Shown here piece by piece: positions 37,538 to 47,320 of a DNA stretch of 64,000 nucleotides; positions within the stretch are counted from its first letter, which is position 1, and each line of letters begins with the position of its first letter. Under the pieces are notes generated by a model. That model saw only the letters and a list, made by a program, of their open reading frames with translations, was not told where the DNA came from and did no database searches. A program made the position numbers and the translations under genes. This DNA is from Pseudomonas helmanticensis (GTDB lineage: Bacteria; Pseudomonadota; Gammaproteobacteria; Pseudomonadales; Pseudomonadaceae), in the NCBI RefSeq assembly GCF_900182985.1, contig NZ_FXUY01000001.1, positions 4,661,501-4,725,500 on the forward strand. The letters run 5' to 3'.

Positions 37538-38839
37538 ATGCCCGAATACGTCAATTGGCTTCGTCACGCGTCCCCCTACATCAATGCCCACCGCGACTGC
37601 ACCTTCGTCGTCATGCTGCCCGGCGACGGCGTTGAGCATCCGAATTTCGGCAACATCGTCCACGACATCGTTCTGCTGCACAGCCTTGGCGTGCGTCTGG
37701 TGCTGGTGCACGGTTCGCGCCCGCAAATTGAAACCCGCCTCGCCGCCCGCGGCCTGACTCCGCATTACCACCACGGCATGCGCATCACCGATGCCGCGAC
37801 CCTGGAATGTGTAATCGATGCCGTCGGCCAGTTGCGCATCGCTATCGAAGCGCGACTGTCGATGGACATGGCTTCGTCGCCGATGCAGGGCTCGCGTCTG
37901 CGCGTGGCCAGCGGCAACCTGGTGACGGCGCGGCCGATCGGGGTGCTCGAAGGTGTCGACTATCACCACACCGGCGAAGTGCGCCGGGTCGATCGCAAGG
38001 GCATCAATCGCCTGCTCGATGAGCGCTCGATCGTGCTGCTGTCGCCGCTGGGCTACTCGCCGACCGGTGAAATCTTCAACCTCGCCTGCGAAGACGTTGC
38101 CACCCGCGCTGCCATCGACCTGGGCGCCGACAAACTGCTGCTGTTCGGCGCAGACCTCGGCCTTATCGATGAAAACGGCCGGTTGGTGCGCGAACTGCGT
38201 CCACAGCAAGTGCCGGCGCATTTGCAGCGTCTGGGCAGCAGCAACTATCAGGCGGAATTACTCGATGCCGCCGCCGAAGCCTGCCGTGGCGGTGTGGCAC
38301 GCAGCCATATCGTCAGTTACGCCGAAGACGGCGCGCTGCTGACCGAGCTGTTCACCCGTGACGGTGGCGGTACGCTGGTTGCGCAAGAGCAATTCGAACT
38401 GGTGCGCGAGGCGGCGATTGAAGACGTCGGCGGTTTGCTTGACTTGATCAGCCCGCTGGAAGAGCAGGGAATTCTGGTACGGCGTTCGCGCGAAGTGCTG
38501 GAGCGTGAGATCGAGCAGTTCAGCGTGGTCGAACGTGAAGGCATGATCATCGCCTGTGCGGCGCTGTATCAGATTGCCGACTCCGATGCCGGCGAGCTGG
38601 CGTGCCTGGCGGTGAATCCGGAGTATCGCCATGGCGGTCGCGGTGATGAGTTGCTGGAGCGCATCGAAACCCGTGCGCGGGCGCAGGGTTTGAAGACCTT
38701 GTTCGTTCTCACCACACGTACCGCGCACTGGTTCCGCGAGCGTGGGTTCGAGCCTAGCAGCGTTGAACGCCTGCCAGCGGCACGGGCATCGCTATACAAC
38801 TTTCAGCGCAACTCGAAAATCTTCGAAAAAACCCTGTAA
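37538..38839 (+). CDS. argA: N-acetylglutamate synthase
   Basis: ArgA makes N-acetylglutamate from glutamate and acetyl-CoA, the first step of arginine synthesis, and is usually feedback inhibited by arginine. The 433-residue product combines an amino-acid-kinase-like domain (about 1-280; LVLVHGSRPQIETRL near residue 54) and a C-terminal GNAT acetyltransferase domain (about 290-430) with the acetyl-CoA site VNPEYRHGGRGDELLERIE. This is the classical bacterial ArgA architecture. Confidence 0.96.
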   Translation: MPEYVNWLRHASPYINAHRDCTFVVMLPGDGVEHPNFGNIVHDIVLLHSLGVRLVLVHGSRPQIETRLAARGLTPHYHHGMRITDAATLECVIDAVGQLRIAIEARLSMDMASSPMQGSRLRVASGNLVTARPIGVLEGVDYHHTGEVRRVDRKGINRLLDERSIVLLSPLGYSPTGEIFNLACEDVATRAAIDLGADKLLLFGADLGLIDENGRLVRELRPQQVPAHLQRLGSSNYQAELLDAAAEACRGGVARSHIVSYAEDGALLTELFTRDGGGTLVAQEQFELVREAAIEDVGGLLDLISPLEEQGILVRRSREVLEREIEQFSVVEREGMIIACAALYQIADSDAGELACLAVNPEYRHGGRGDELLERIETRARAQGLKTLFVLTTRTAHWFRERGFEPSSVERLPAARASLYNFQRNSKIFEKTL

Positions 38840-38852
38840 CCGAGTTGCTCCA

Positions 38853-38932
38853 TTCGCGAGCAGGCTCGCTCCCACATTTGGAACGCGACTTCCTGTGGGA
38901 GCGACGGTGCGACGATTCGACCTGCTCGCGAA
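38853..38932. repeat. Imperfect inverted REP pair, family B
   Basis: TTCGCGAGCAGGCTCGCTCC at 38853 and its partner 38894-38932 are inverted, but the right arm carries an insertion of about 15 bp in the middle of the element. Between convergent argA and the TauA-like gene. Confidence 0.8.
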
Positions 38933-38936
38933 GCTT

Positions 38937-39923
38937 TTATTGCGCCACGAACTTCGCGCTGACATACGGTGAATAGTCCGGCAGCACTGTTTCAACCTTG
39001 CCCTGTTCCTTCAAGAATTTCGCCGTCTCACCAATCGCCTTCGCCGTGCCGCCGTCCAGCAGCGCGGTGGTTTGCTGTGCCTTGGCATCCGGGAACGTGG
39101 AGCCTGCGAGTAATTCCGGCACGTCGGCGGCGTTGGCACCGGTCAGTTTGGCGATTTTCTGTACCGGCTCGGAGTCGGCTGTCCAGCGGTCTTTATGGCT
39201 GGCGTAATCGGCAAACGCGTCTAGAGTGACTTTGGCAAATTTGGCCACGACCTCAGGATGTTTCTCGGCAAAGTCCTTGCGCGCAACCCACACTTCGAAG
39301 GTCGGCGCGCCCCACTGACCGACCTGCGCAGCATCGGTCAGGATCTTGCCGGTCTTGCGGATTTCACCCAGCGCGGGCGACCAGACAAACGCCCCGTCAA
39401 TATCGCCACGCTTCCACGCGGCGGCGATTTCTGCGGGTTGCAGGTTGACCACTTTGACTTTCGAGGTGTCCAGGCCCCAGTGCTTCAGCGCACCGAGCAG
39501 GCTGTAATGGGAGGTAGAAACGAACGGCGTGGCGATGGTCTTGCCGACCAGATCCTGCGGGGTATTGATGCCGCTGCCATTGCGCACCACCAAGGCTTCG
39601 GCCGCATTGATCTGTGCCGACACGATGAACGCGACGATCGGCAGATTACGCGATGCGGCGGCAGCCAAAGGGCTGGAGCCGAGATTGCCGATCTGTACGT
39701 CGCCGGAAGCGATGGCTGTCACAACTTCCGGGCCGCTGTTGAAGCGGCGCCAGTCGATTTTCTCGCCGATGGTTTTCTCGTAGACGCCATCAGCCTGCGG
39801 GACTTTGCTTGGGTCGATACCGGTCTGGTAGCCAACCGTGAGGTTGGCAGCCTGGGCCGAGAACGAAATTATCGCTGACACACAAACTGTAACAAATTGA
39901 CTAGATAGTGCGCGTTTGGCCAT
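38937..39923 (-). CDS. TauA-like taurine/sulfonate ABC substrate-binding protein (orphan)
   Basis: This periplasmic receptor has 328 residues: a signal peptide (ending SAQA) and the mature start NLTVGYQTGIDPSKVPQADG, then EVVTAIASGDVQIGNLGSSPLAAA, typical of TauA. The ATG at 39921-39923 is chosen for its signal peptide. Neither the ATPase and permease genes nor tauD are adjacent; the ssu transporter lies about 6 kb away. A dyad 26 bp upstream may be an operator. Confidence 0.9.
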   Translation of the reverse strand: MAKRALSSQFVTVCVSAIISFSAQAANLTVGYQTGIDPSKVPQADGVYEKTIGEKIDWRRFNSGPEVVTAIASGDVQIGNLGSSPLAAAASRNLPIVAFIVSAQINAAEALVVRNGSGINTPQDLVGKTIATPFVSTSHYSLLGALKHWGLDTSKVKVVNLQPAEIAAAWKRGDIDGAFVWSPALGEIRKTGKILTDAAQVGQWGAPTFEVWVARKDFAEKHPEVVAKFAKVTLDAFADYASHKDRWTADSEPVQKIAKLTGANAADVPELLAGSTFPDAKAQQTTALLDGGTAKAIGETAKFLKEQGKVETVLPDYSPYVSAKFVAQ

Positions 39924-39948
39924 GATGGCGTCGCCTTTTGGATAGGGA

Positions 39949-39971
39949 TTGACGTGATTTGAATACGTCAA
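39949..39971. promoter_or_regulatory. Dyad in leader of TauA-like gene
   Basis: TTGACGT (39949-39955), 9 bp, ACGTCAA (39965-39971): perfect 7-bp arms, about two helical turns across, 26 bp from the start codon. Likely a protein-binding site; the regulator is unknown. Confidence 0.5.
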
Positions 39972-40085
39972 CGCTAAGCGATCTAAAAAAGGGCGCACAA
40001 ATACCATTTAGGAATGAGCTTAGTAGCCGATATCCTCTATCCCGGTGCGGGTAGCCATTACTAGGCCATATTCCCGAATAGTATT

Positions 40086-40109
40086 AAAAAGAATGAAATA
40101 ATTCTTTTT
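40086..40109. repeat. AT-rich perfect dyad upstream of porin gene
   Basis: AAAAAGAAT (40086-40094), loop GAAATA, ATTCTTTTT (40101-40109). It could be a weak terminator for either strand or a binding site. Confidence 0.5.
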
Positions 40110-40290
40110 GGGGTTAACAGGAAATCAGTACTGTGCAGGGACCAAATCACTGCGATTAGACCTTGGTCGTAGACATACATGGTTACGATTGACTTGTCGG
40201 TCACGGTCTGGCGCTAATCGCGCATCTTAGGATCCAGGGCAATAGACCCAGGACCAGGAACACAAAAATTAGAAACGAGAGGAGCTTTAC

Positions 40291-41652
40291 ATGAACAAGT
40301 CCACCTTGGCCCTGGCTGTGGCCGTAGGGGTTTTGGCGCAGCAGGCAGGCGCCGCCGGTTTCATCGAAGACAGCAAGGCCACCTTGGGGCTGCGTAACTT
40401 CTACATCAACACTGACAACCGCGACAGCGCTGCCAAAACCGCTTCGGGCGTGCAGAGCAAGAACGAAGAATGGGGCCAAGGCTTCGATCTGCGTTTCATC
40501 TCCGGTTACACCCAAGGCACCGTCGGCTTCGGTATCGACGCCATCGGCCTGCTGGGCGTGAAGCTGGATTCGGGCGGCGGCACCAACGGCGCCACTGCGA
40601 CTTCCTACGGCGGCACCGTGTTCCCGAGCAAGTCCAACGGCGAAGCTGTTGATAACTTCTCGAGCCTGGGCCTGACTGCCAAAGCCAAGATCTCCCAGAC
40701 CGAACTGAAGCTGGGTACTCTGCAGCCGAAGAACCCGGTCATCGTCACCAACGACGGTCGTCTGCTGCCACAAACCTGGCAGGGTGGCCAGATCACTTCC
40801 GGCGACATCAAGGACCTGACTCTGGTCGGTGGCCAGATCGAAGCCGTGAAAGGTCGTAACTCCAGCAACAACGAGCAACTGTCGATCGGTGGCGCCAACA
40901 GCCCAACCATCAGCGGTCGCGACAGCAACAAGTTCATCTACGCCGGTGGTGACTACAAAATCACCAAGGACCTGACTGCCCAGTACTACTACGGCAATCT
41001 GGAAGATTTCTACAAGCAACACTTCCTGGGTCTGGTGCACAACTGGGCAATCGGCCCGGGCGTGCTGAAGTCTGACCTGCGTTACTTCAACAGCTCCGAC
41101 GACGGCGCCAACGGCAATACCCCTGCTTATTACAGCAGCGGTAACTACACCGGTACCGCTAGCGGTCGCGGTAAAGTCGACAACAACCTGTACAGCGGCC
41201 TGTTCCTGTACACCGTTGAAGGTCACACTTTCGGTGGCGGCTATCAGGTTTCCAACGGCAGCAGCGACTTCCCTTGGCTGAACCAGGGCGACGGTTCGTC
41301 GAACTACACCATCACCGACATGCAGATCCAGAAGTTCGGCCGTGCCGGCGAGCGCACCTGGCAAGCACGCTACTCGTATGACTTCGCTAAAGTCGGCCTG
41401 CCAGGCCTGACCGCCGGTATGGTTTACCTGCGTGGCGATAACATCGACACCGTGGGCACCAACGGTCGTGAAAACGGCAATGGCCGCTCCGAGTGGGAAC
41501 GTGACTTCACCGTTGGCTACGTGATTCCAGAAGGCCCGGCGAAAAACCTCGGCTTCATGTGGAAAAACGCTACCTGGCGCAACGACATCCCAGGTCAGCG
41601 TGACCAGGATGAAAACCGCCTGATCGTCAGCTACTCGATCCCGCTGCTGTAA
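40291..41652 (+). CDS. OprD-family outer-membrane porin
   Basis: This is an 18-stranded substrate-specific porin of 453 residues. A signal peptide (about residues 1-21, ending GAAG) is followed by FIEDSKATLGLRNFYINTD, the shared OprD/OprE opening; the C-terminus SYSIPLL ends in a hydrophobic strand. The GLGxxA-like SLGLTAKAKIS block and basic ladder residues fit the family. Its siting between sulfonate-uptake genes might suggest anionic organosulfur uptake, but OprE/OpdQ-type porins have varied substrates. It has its own strong terminator. Confidence 0.93.
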   Translation: MNKSTLALAVAVGVLAQQAGAAGFIEDSKATLGLRNFYINTDNRDSAAKTASGVQSKNEEWGQGFDLRFISGYTQGTVGFGIDAIGLLGVKLDSGGGTNGATATSYGGTVFPSKSNGEAVDNFSSLGLTAKAKISQTELKLGTLQPKNPVIVTNDGRLLPQTWQGGQITSGDIKDLTLVGGQIEAVKGRNSSNNEQLSIGGANSPTISGRDSNKFIYAGGDYKITKDLTAQYYYGNLEDFYKQHFLGLVHNWAIGPGVLKSDLRYFNSSDDGANGNTPAYYSSGNYTGTASGRGKVDNNLYSGLFLYTVEGHTFGGGYQVSNGSSDFPWLNQGDGSSNYTITDMQIQKFGRAGERTWQARYSYDFAKVGLPGLTAGMVYLRGDNIDTVGTNGRENGNGRSEWERDFTVGYVIPEGPAKNLGFMWKNATWRNDIPGQRDQDENRLIVSYSIPLL

Positions 41653-41676
41653 TAGCGCGTCTCGATTCGTTGATGT

Positions 41677-41716
41677 AAAAAAGCCCCGTCCGGCATCGCG
41701 CCGGACGGGGCTTTTG
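41677..41716 (+). terminator. Intrinsic terminator of porin gene
   Basis: AAGCCCCGTCCGG (41681-41693), loop of 7, CCGGACGGGGCTT (41701-41713) and TT: 13-bp perfect stem. Confidence 0.93.
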
Positions 41717-41862
41717 CGTTTTCGAGTCAGGCTCACCCCCGTAAGCCTGTCCCGAAATTCCCCTCTTTACAGCAACTCAAGGCCTTCTCGAACCTTGCGG
41801 CCGATGTTCGTCGGGATGCCGCCGAGCGTCCAGTGAACAGATGTTTAATATTCTTTTAAGGT

Positions 41863-41874
41863 CTAGATATCTAG
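41863..41874. promoter_or_regulatory. Perfect palindrome upstream of lsfA
   Basis: CTAGATATCTAG is a perfect 12-bp palindrome in an AT-rich stretch, 75 bp before the lsfA ATG. It could be a binding site for a sulfur-starvation regulator; not identified. Confidence 0.4.
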
Positions 41875-41948
41875 TTATTTATTCTTTTTCATGATGGCAA
41901 ATCCCGAGCTACAGTTGAGGTCTCCAACAACTCATCAGGAGCAGCACC

Positions 41949-42587
41949 ATGAGCCTCAGACTCGGCGACATCGCCCCCGACTTCGAACAGGATTCCAGCG
42001 CCGGCAAGATTCGTTTCCACGAGTGGCTGGGCGATAGCTGGGGCGTGCTGTTCTCCCACCCGGCGGACTTCACCCCGGTGTGCACCACCGAGTTGGGCTT
42101 CACCGCCAAACTCAAAGATGAATTCAGCAAGCGCGGCGTCAAAGCCATTGCACTGTCGGTCGACCCGGTGGATTCCCACCACAAATGGATCGAAGACATC
42201 AACGAAACCCAGAACACCATCGTCAACTTCCCGATCCTGGCGGATGCCGATCGCAAGGTTTCCGATCTGTATGACCTGATCCACCCAAACGCCAACGACA
42301 CACTGACCGTGCGTTCGCTGTTCGTGATCGATCCGAACAAGAAGGTTCGCCTGACCATCACCTATCCGGCGAGCACCGGGCGCAACTTCCACGAGATTTT
42401 GCGGGTGATCGACTCGCTGCAGCTCACCGATAACTACAAGGTGGCCACGCCGGCCAACTGGCAGGACGGTGATGAGGTGGTGATCGTGCCTTCGTTGAAG
42501 GATGAGGAAGAGATCAAGCAACGCTTTCCGAAGGGCTATCGGGCTGTTAAGCCGTATCTGCGCCTGACGCCACAGCCGAATCGTTAA
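41949..42587 (+). CDS. lsfA: 1-Cys peroxiredoxin (LsfA, Prx6 type)
   Basis: LsfA reduces peroxides in the cytoplasm and is known to be induced by sulfate starvation in pseudomonads. The 212-residue product has the peroxidatic cysteine at residue 45 in HPADFTPVCTTE, no resolving cysteine in the C-terminal part, and the Prx6-type tail. SD AGGAG precedes the ATG. It is adjacent to ssu genes, the arrangement reported for P. putida, which supports the LsfA name. Confidence 0.93.
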   Translation: MSLRLGDIAPDFEQDSSAGKIRFHEWLGDSWGVLFSHPADFTPVCTTELGFTAKLKDEFSKRGVKAIALSVDPVDSHHKWIEDINETQNTIVNFPILADADRKVSDLYDLIHPNANDTLTVRSLFVIDPNKKVRLTITYPASTGRNFHEILRVIDSLQLTDNYKVATPANWQDGDEVVIVPSLKDEEEIKQRFPKGYRAVKPYLRLTPQPNR

Positions 42588-42591
42588 GATC

Positions 42592-42667
42592 AAAAGATCG
42601 CAGCCTGCGGCAGCTCCTACAGGAGTACGCCGCTTTCTGTAGGAGCTGCCGAAGGCTGCGATCTTTT
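42592..42667. repeat. Inverted REP pair, family A
   Basis: 30-nt arms (42592-42621 and 42638-42667), one mismatch, containing GGCTGCGATCTTTT. It begins 5 bp after the lsfA stop and precedes a true terminator. Confidence 0.9.
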
Positions 42668-42694
42668 CGAGGCATCCACATAGCAGGGGATTTC

Positions 42695-42718
42695 AGGCCG
42701 TTTCGACGGCCTTTTTTT
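42695..42718 (+). terminator. Intrinsic terminator of lsfA (UUCG loop)
   Basis: AGGCCGT, tetraloop TTCG, ACGGCCT, then TTTTTT. Textbook structure that separates lsfA from ssuE. Confidence 0.95.
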
Positions 42719-42774
42719 CGTCCTGAACAATGTAAATCGTATATCTCCTAAACGCATAACCAAATGAATAAATA

Positions 42775-42796
42775 TGATTTATAGATATATAAATCA
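42775..42796. promoter_or_regulatory. AT-rich dyad upstream of ssuE
   Basis: TGATTTAT (42775-42782), AGATAT, ATAAATCA (42789-42796) sits 74 bp before ssuE. In the ssu context, CysB or another sulfate-starvation activator is a candidate ligand (inference). Confidence 0.45.
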
Positions 42797-42869
42797 ACTG
42801 GTAAGGTCACTCCCATCAAAGCGAGATCGCAACCCGCGAATCGCCTGTAACGCTTAAGGAAGTGTCTGA

Positions 42870-43463
42870 ATGCTGGTCGTCTCACTCGGTGGCAGTCCCA
42901 GCCTGCGCTCCCGTTCCGGGGTGCTGCTGGAACGCTCGCAACGCTGGTTGCAGGCTCAAGGGGTGGAAGTGGTGAGTTATCAGGTTCGGGACTTCCCGGC
43001 CGAAGACTTGCTCCACGCGCGCTTCGACAGCCCGAAGGTGCTCGACCTGCTGCAACAGATTGAAAACGCCGATGGCCTGCTGATCGCCACACCGGTTTAC
43101 AAAGCGTCTTTCTCTGGCGCGTTGAAGACGCTGCTGGATTTGCTCCCGGAGCGTGCCCTGAACCACAAGATTGTTTTGCCGATGGCCACTGGCGGCAGCA
43201 TCGCCCACATGTTGGTGGTCGATTACGCGCTCAAGCCTGTGCTCTCGGCGCTGAAAGCCCAGGAAATGCTCCAGGGAATTTTCGCCGAGGACAGCCAGAT
43301 CGCTTACGGCGAAGGCAGTGCTGCGGCGCAACTGGCACCGGCGCTGGAGCAGCGTCTGCACGAAGCGCTGGATCAGTTTGTCGGCGCCATGGCGCGCCGG
43401 CCGAAGCCGCTGGAACCGGGCTTGTTGAACGAACGTTTGCTGAGTGCTCGCTGGAGCATTTAA
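42870..43463 (+). CDS. ssuE: NADPH-dependent FMN reductase SsuE
   Basis: SsuE supplies reduced FMN to the monooxygenase SsuD. The 197-residue flavodoxin-like product opens with [14 protein letters not shown] (phosphate-binding loop) and has the family block [24 protein letters not shown] near residues 70-95. First gene of the ssuEADCBF operon, expected to be on during sulfate limitation. Confidence 0.95.
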   Translation: MLVVSLGGSPSLRSRSGVLLERSQRWLQAQGVEVVSYQVRDFPAEDLLHARFDSPKVLDLLQQIENADGLLIATPVYKASFSGALKTLLDLLPERALNHKIVLPMATGGSIAHMLVVDYALKPVLSALKAQEMLQGIFAEDSQIAYGEGSAAAQLAPALEQRLHEALDQFVGAMARRPKPLEPGLLNERLLSARWSI

Positions 43464-43554
43464 GCCACACCAGAACTTGATGTAACTCACCTTACTTCGC
43501 CGCTAACGGCCAAGCAGGTGCAGCCAAAACCCAACAGCAAAAAAGGAGAGCGCT

Positions 43555-44520
43555 ATGCGCACTGTATTTTTGCGTCGTGGTCTGGTCGCTCTGTTTGCTG
43601 CGGCTGTCACCTTCGGCGCCATCACTCAAGCTCAAGCCGAGACATTGCGGATCGGTTATCAGAAGTACGGCACGCTGGTGCTGCTCAAAGCCAAAGGGAC
43701 TTTGGAAAAACGTCTGGCTGCCCAAGGCGTCGACGTGCAATGGACTGAGTTCCCCGGCGGCCCGCAGTTGCTGGAAGGCCTGAACGTCGGCTCGATCGAC
43801 TTCGGCGTCACTGGCGAAACCCCACCGGTCTTCGCCCAGGCAGCCGGCGCCGATCTGCTCTATGTCGCCTACGAACCGCCGGCACCAAACAGCGAAGCGA
43901 TCCTTGTGCCGAAAGACTCGCCGATCAAATCGGTGGCCGACCTCAAGGGCAAGAAAGTCGTGCTGAACAAAGGCTCCAACGTCCACTACCTGCTGGTGCG
44001 TGCGCTGGAAGACGCCGGTCTCAAGTACACCGACATTCAAACCGTATTCCTGCCGCCGGCCGATGCTCGCGCTGCGTTCGAACGTGGCAGCGTCGACGCC
44101 TGGGTCATCTGGGATCCGTACCAGGCTGCTGCCGAGAAACAACTGCAAGCGCACACCCTGCGCGATGGCAAAGGCATCGTCGACAACCACCAGTTCTATC
44201 TCGCCACCAAGCCCTACGCACAGAAAAACCCTGAGGTGATCAAAGCCCTCGTTGAGGAAGTGCGCGCCGTCGGCGAGTGGTCCAAAGCCAACCCTGAAGA
44301 CGTGACCCAACAAGTCGCGCCACTGCTCGGCCTGCCGGCAGACATCACCCTGACCTCGGTGAAACGCCAGGGCTACGGCGCGCTGTTCCTGACCCCGGAA
44401 GTGGTCGCCGCGCAGCAGAAAATCGCTGACACGTTCTACCAGCTCAAGCTGATTCCCAAGCCACTGAGCATCAAGGATGTGATCTGGACACCACCGGCCG
44501 CTGTGGCCAAAGCGCTGTAA
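43555..44520 (+). CDS. ssuA: Aliphatic sulfonate ABC substrate-binding protein SsuA
   Basis: SsuA captures alkanesulfonates in the periplasm. The 321-residue product has a signal peptide (ending QAQA), then [20 protein letters not shown] and the ligand region [26 protein letters not shown]. The ATG is preceded by AAAGGAG. It follows ssuE by 91 bp and precedes ssuD. Confidence 0.95.
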   Translation: MRTVFLRRGLVALFAAAVTFGAITQAQAETLRIGYQKYGTLVLLKAKGTLEKRLAAQGVDVQWTEFPGGPQLLEGLNVGSIDFGVTGETPPVFAQAAGADLLYVAYEPPAPNSEAILVPKDSPIKSVADLKGKKVVLNKGSNVHYLLVRALEDAGLKYTDIQTVFLPPADARAAFERGSVDAWVIWDPYQAAAEKQLQAHTLRDGKGIVDNHQFYLATKPYAQKNPEVIKALVEEVRAVGEWSKANPEDVTQQVAPLLGLPADITLTSVKRQGYGALFLTPEVVAAQQKIADTFYQLKLIPKPLSIKDVIWTPPAAVAKAL

Positions 44521-44545
44521 TTCGAATCCCCAAGGAGACCACTCC

Positions 44546-45694
44546 ATGAGCCTCAATATCTTCTGGTTCCTGCCTACCCACGGCGACGGCCATTACCTTG
44601 GCACCGCCGAAGGCGCTCGCGCCGTTGACCACGGTTATCTGCAACAGGTCGCGCAAGCGGCGGATCGTCTGGGTTTCGGTGGTGTGCTGATTCCCACCGG
44701 CCGCTCCTGCGAAGACTCGTGGCTGGTGGCGGCGTCGCTGATTCCGGTGACCCAGCGCCTGAAATTCCTCGTTGCCCTGCGCCCCGGGATCATTTCCCCG
44801 ACGGTCGCGGCGCGGCAGGCAGCCACGCTCGATCGTTTGTCCGGCGGTCGTGCGCTGTTCAATCTGGTCACCGGTGGCGACCCCGAAGAATTGGCTGGCG
44901 ACGGTCTGTTCCTCAGCCACGAAGAACGCTATCAAGCCTCGGTGGAGTTCACTCGCATCTGGCGCCGTGTGCTCGAAGGCGAAACCGTTGATTACGACGG
45001 TCAGCACATCAGCGTGAAGGGCGCGAAGTTGCTCTATCCGCCGATCCAGCAACCGCGTCCGCCGCTGTACTTCGGTGGCTCGTCGGAAGCGGCGCAAGAC
45101 TTGGCCGCCGAACAAGTGGAAATGGTTCTGACCTGGGGCGAGCCGCCAGCAGCGGTGGCCGAGAAGATCGCACAAGTGCGCGCCAAAGCCGCCAAGCTTG
45201 GCCGCACCGTACGCTTCGGTATTCGTCTGCATGTGATCGTCCGCGAAACCAACGCTGAAGCCTGGCAAGCGGCGGATCGTTTGATCTCGCATCTGGACGA
45301 CGACACCATTGCTCGCGCTCAAGCTTCGCTGGCACGCTTCGATTCCGTAGGCCAGCAACGCATGGCCGCGTTGCACGGTGGCAGTCGCGACAACCTCGAA
45401 GTCAGCCCGAACCTCTGGGCCGGCGTTGGCCTGGTGCGCGGCGGTGCCGGTACGGCCCTGGTTGGCGATGGCCCGACCGTGGCGGCGCGCGTGAAGGAAT
45501 ACGCCGATCTGGGCATCGACACCTTTATATTCTCCGGTTATCCACACCTTGAAGAGTCGTATCGCGTCGCTGAACTGCTGTTCCCGCACCTCGACATCGA
45601 GCGTCCGGAACTGCCGAAAAGCGCCGGTTATGTCAGCCCGTTCGGCGAGATGGTCGCCAACGACATTCTTCCCAAAGCCGCGTCGCAGAGCTGA
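44546..45694 (+). CDS. ssuD: FMNH2-dependent alkanesulfonate monooxygenase SsuD
   Basis: SsuD cleaves the C-S bond of alkanesulfonates with O2 and FMNH2 from SsuE, releasing sulfite. The 382-residue luciferase-like TIM barrel begins [17 protein letters not shown] and contains [16 protein letters not shown] and [16 protein letters not shown]. The Cys in SCEDSW and His in THGDGHY correspond to conserved active-site positions. AAGGAG precedes the ATG. Confidence 0.97.
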   Translation: MSLNIFWFLPTHGDGHYLGTAEGARAVDHGYLQQVAQAADRLGFGGVLIPTGRSCEDSWLVAASLIPVTQRLKFLVALRPGIISPTVAARQAATLDRLSGGRALFNLVTGGDPEELAGDGLFLSHEERYQASVEFTRIWRRVLEGETVDYDGQHISVKGAKLLYPPIQQPRPPLYFGGSSEAAQDLAAEQVEMVLTWGEPPAAVAEKIAQVRAKAAKLGRTVRFGIRLHVIVRETNAEAWQAADRLISHLDDDTIARAQASLARFDSVGQQRMAALHGGSRDNLEVSPNLWAGVGLVRGGAGTALVGDGPTVAARVKEYADLGIDTFIFSGYPHLEESYRVAELLFPHLDIERPELPKSAGYVSPFGEMVANDILPKAASQS

Positions 45695-45702
45695 GGCGCG
45701 CC

Positions 45703-46485
45703 ATGAAGAAATTCATCCACAGCCTCGCGCCCTGGGCGTTGCCGGTGTTGTTGCTGGCGGTGTGGCAGTTGTCGGTGTCGGCCGGTTGGTTGTCGACACG
45801 GATTCTGCCGGCACCGGTGGCGGTGATCGAAGCCGGCGTGAGCCTGGTGCGCAGCGGCGAAATCTGGACGCACCTGGCGATCAGTGGCTGGCGCGCGGCG
45901 CTCGGTTTCACCATCGGCGGCAGCATCGGTCTGGTCCTGGGCTTCATCACTGGCCTGTCGAAGTGGGGCGAACGCTTGCTCGACAGCTCGGTGCAGATGA
46001 TCCGCAACGTGCCGCACCTGGCGCTGATCCCGCTGGTAATCCTGTGGTTCGGCATCGACGAGTCGGCAAAGATTTTCCTGGTCGCGTTGGGCACGTTGTT
46101 CCCGATCTACCTCAACACTTATCACGGCATTCGCAACGTCGACCCGGCGTTGGTGGAGATGGCGCGCAGTTATGGCCTCTCCGGTTTCAGCCTGTTCTGG
46201 CAGGTGATTCTGCCGGGCGCGCTGCCTTCGATTCTGGTTGGTGTGCGCTTCGCCCTGGGCTTTATGTGGCTGACGCTGATCGTCGCCGAAACCATCTCGG
46301 CCAGCTCGGGCATCGGCTATCTGGCGATGAACGCCCGGGAGTTTTTGCAGACCGACGTGGTGGTGCTGGCGATCCTGCTTTACGCGGTGCTCGGCAAACT
46401 CGCCGACCTCGCCGCTCGTGGACTTGAACGTGTGTGGTTGCGCTGGCACCCGGCCTATCAGGTTGCCAAAGGAGGTGCAGCATGA
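45703..46485 (+). CDS. ssuC: Aliphatic sulfonate ABC permease SsuC
   Basis: This inner-membrane permease has 260 residues and about six TM segments. The EAA loop reads [26 protein letters not shown]. It starts 8 bp after ssuD and overlaps ssuB by 4 bp, consistent with translational coupling in the operon. Confidence 0.95.
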   Translation: MKKFIHSLAPWALPVLLLAVWQLSVSAGWLSTRILPAPVAVIEAGVSLVRSGEIWTHLAISGWRAALGFTIGGSIGLVLGFITGLSKWGERLLDSSVQMIRNVPHLALIPLVILWFGIDESAKIFLVALGTLFPIYLNTYHGIRNVDPALVEMARSYGLSGFSLFWQVILPGALPSILVGVRFALGFMWLTLIVAETISASSGIGYLAMNAREFLQTDVVVLAILLYAVLGKLADLAARGLERVWLRWHPAYQVAKGGAA

Positions 46486-47288
46486 CTGCTCAACAACCGC
46501 CACGCCTGCTGCGCGGGATTCCGCTGGCGGTGCGCAACCTGCAGAAAACCTTTGGCGCGCGGCAGGTGCTGCGTGACATCGATCTGCATATTCCGGCGGG
46601 GCAATTCGTCGCGGTGGTCGGGCGCAGTGGCTGTGGCAAAAGTACTTTGCTGCGCTTGCTCGCGGGGCTTGATCAACCGACTGGTGGTGAACTGTTCGCC
46701 GGCTCTGCGCCACTCAGTGACGCACGGGAAGACACCCGGTTGATGTTCCAGGAAGCGCGTCTGCTGCCATGGAAAAAGATCATCGACAACGTTGGCCTTG
46801 GGCTCAAGGGCAACTGGCGTCAGCAAGCACTGGATGCGCTGGACGCGGTCGGTTTGGCGGATCGCGCCGATGAATGGCCGGCAGCCCTGTCCGGCGGGCA
46901 GAAGCAACGCGTCGCCCTGGCCCGGGCGTTGATCCATCAACCGCGCCTGCTGTTGCTCGACGAACCGCTCGGTGCACTGGACGCGCTGACCCGCATTGAA
47001 ATGCAGCAACTGATCGAGCGTCTGTGGCAGCAACACGGCTTCACCGTGCTGCTGGTGACCCACGACGTCAGTGAGGCGGTGGCGATTGCCGATCGGGTGA
47101 TTCTGATCGAGGACGGCGAAGTCGGCCTCGACCTGCATGTCGACCTGCCGCGCCCACGGGTACGTGGTTCGCATCGCCTCGCAGCGCTGGAAACCGAAGT
47201 GCTCAACCGAGTTTTGTCCCTGCCTGGCGAACCGCCGGAGCCGGAACCTGTTTCACCCCTGCCTACGCAATTGCGTTGGGCGCAATAA
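46482..47288 (+). CDS. ssuB: Aliphatic sulfonate ABC ATP-binding protein SsuB
   Basis: SsuB powers sulfonate import. The 268-residue product has Walker [18 protein letters not shown] near residues 46-62, the signature [15 protein letters not shown], and Walker [19 protein letters not shown] precedes the ATG at 46482, which overlaps the ssuC stop. Confidence 0.96.
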   Translation: MTAQQPPRLLRGIPLAVRNLQKTFGARQVLRDIDLHIPAGQFVAVVGRSGCGKSTLLRLLAGLDQPTGGELFAGSAPLSDAREDTRLMFQEARLLPWKKIIDNVGLGLKGNWRQQALDALDAVGLADRADEWPAALSGGQKQRVALARALIHQPRLLLLDEPLGALDALTRIEMQQLIERLWQQHGFTVLLVTHDVSEAVAIADRVILIEDGEVGLDLHVDLPRPRVRGSHRLAALETEVLNRVLSLPGEPPEPEPVSPLPTQLRWAQ

Positions 47289-47320
47289 CTCAAGTTTTAT
47301 CAACGACAGGAATCAATGCC

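Larger units (their letters stand above)
39924..40290. promoter_or_regulatory. 367-bp divergent intergenic region (TauA-like / porin)
   Basis: The gap between the divergent TauA-like and porin genes has no gene. It is AT-rich near 40040-40130. Dyads are seen at 39949-39971 and 40086-40109. The porin ribosome-binding site GAGGAG is at about 40279. I could not place convincing -10/-35 boxes. Confidence 0.5.

Noticed and set aside
40201..41736. A 511-codon open frame antisense to the porin gene
   Set aside because: Val- and Ala-rich translation without a signal or domain; the porin on the plus strand is unambiguous and its terminator is embedded in the frame.
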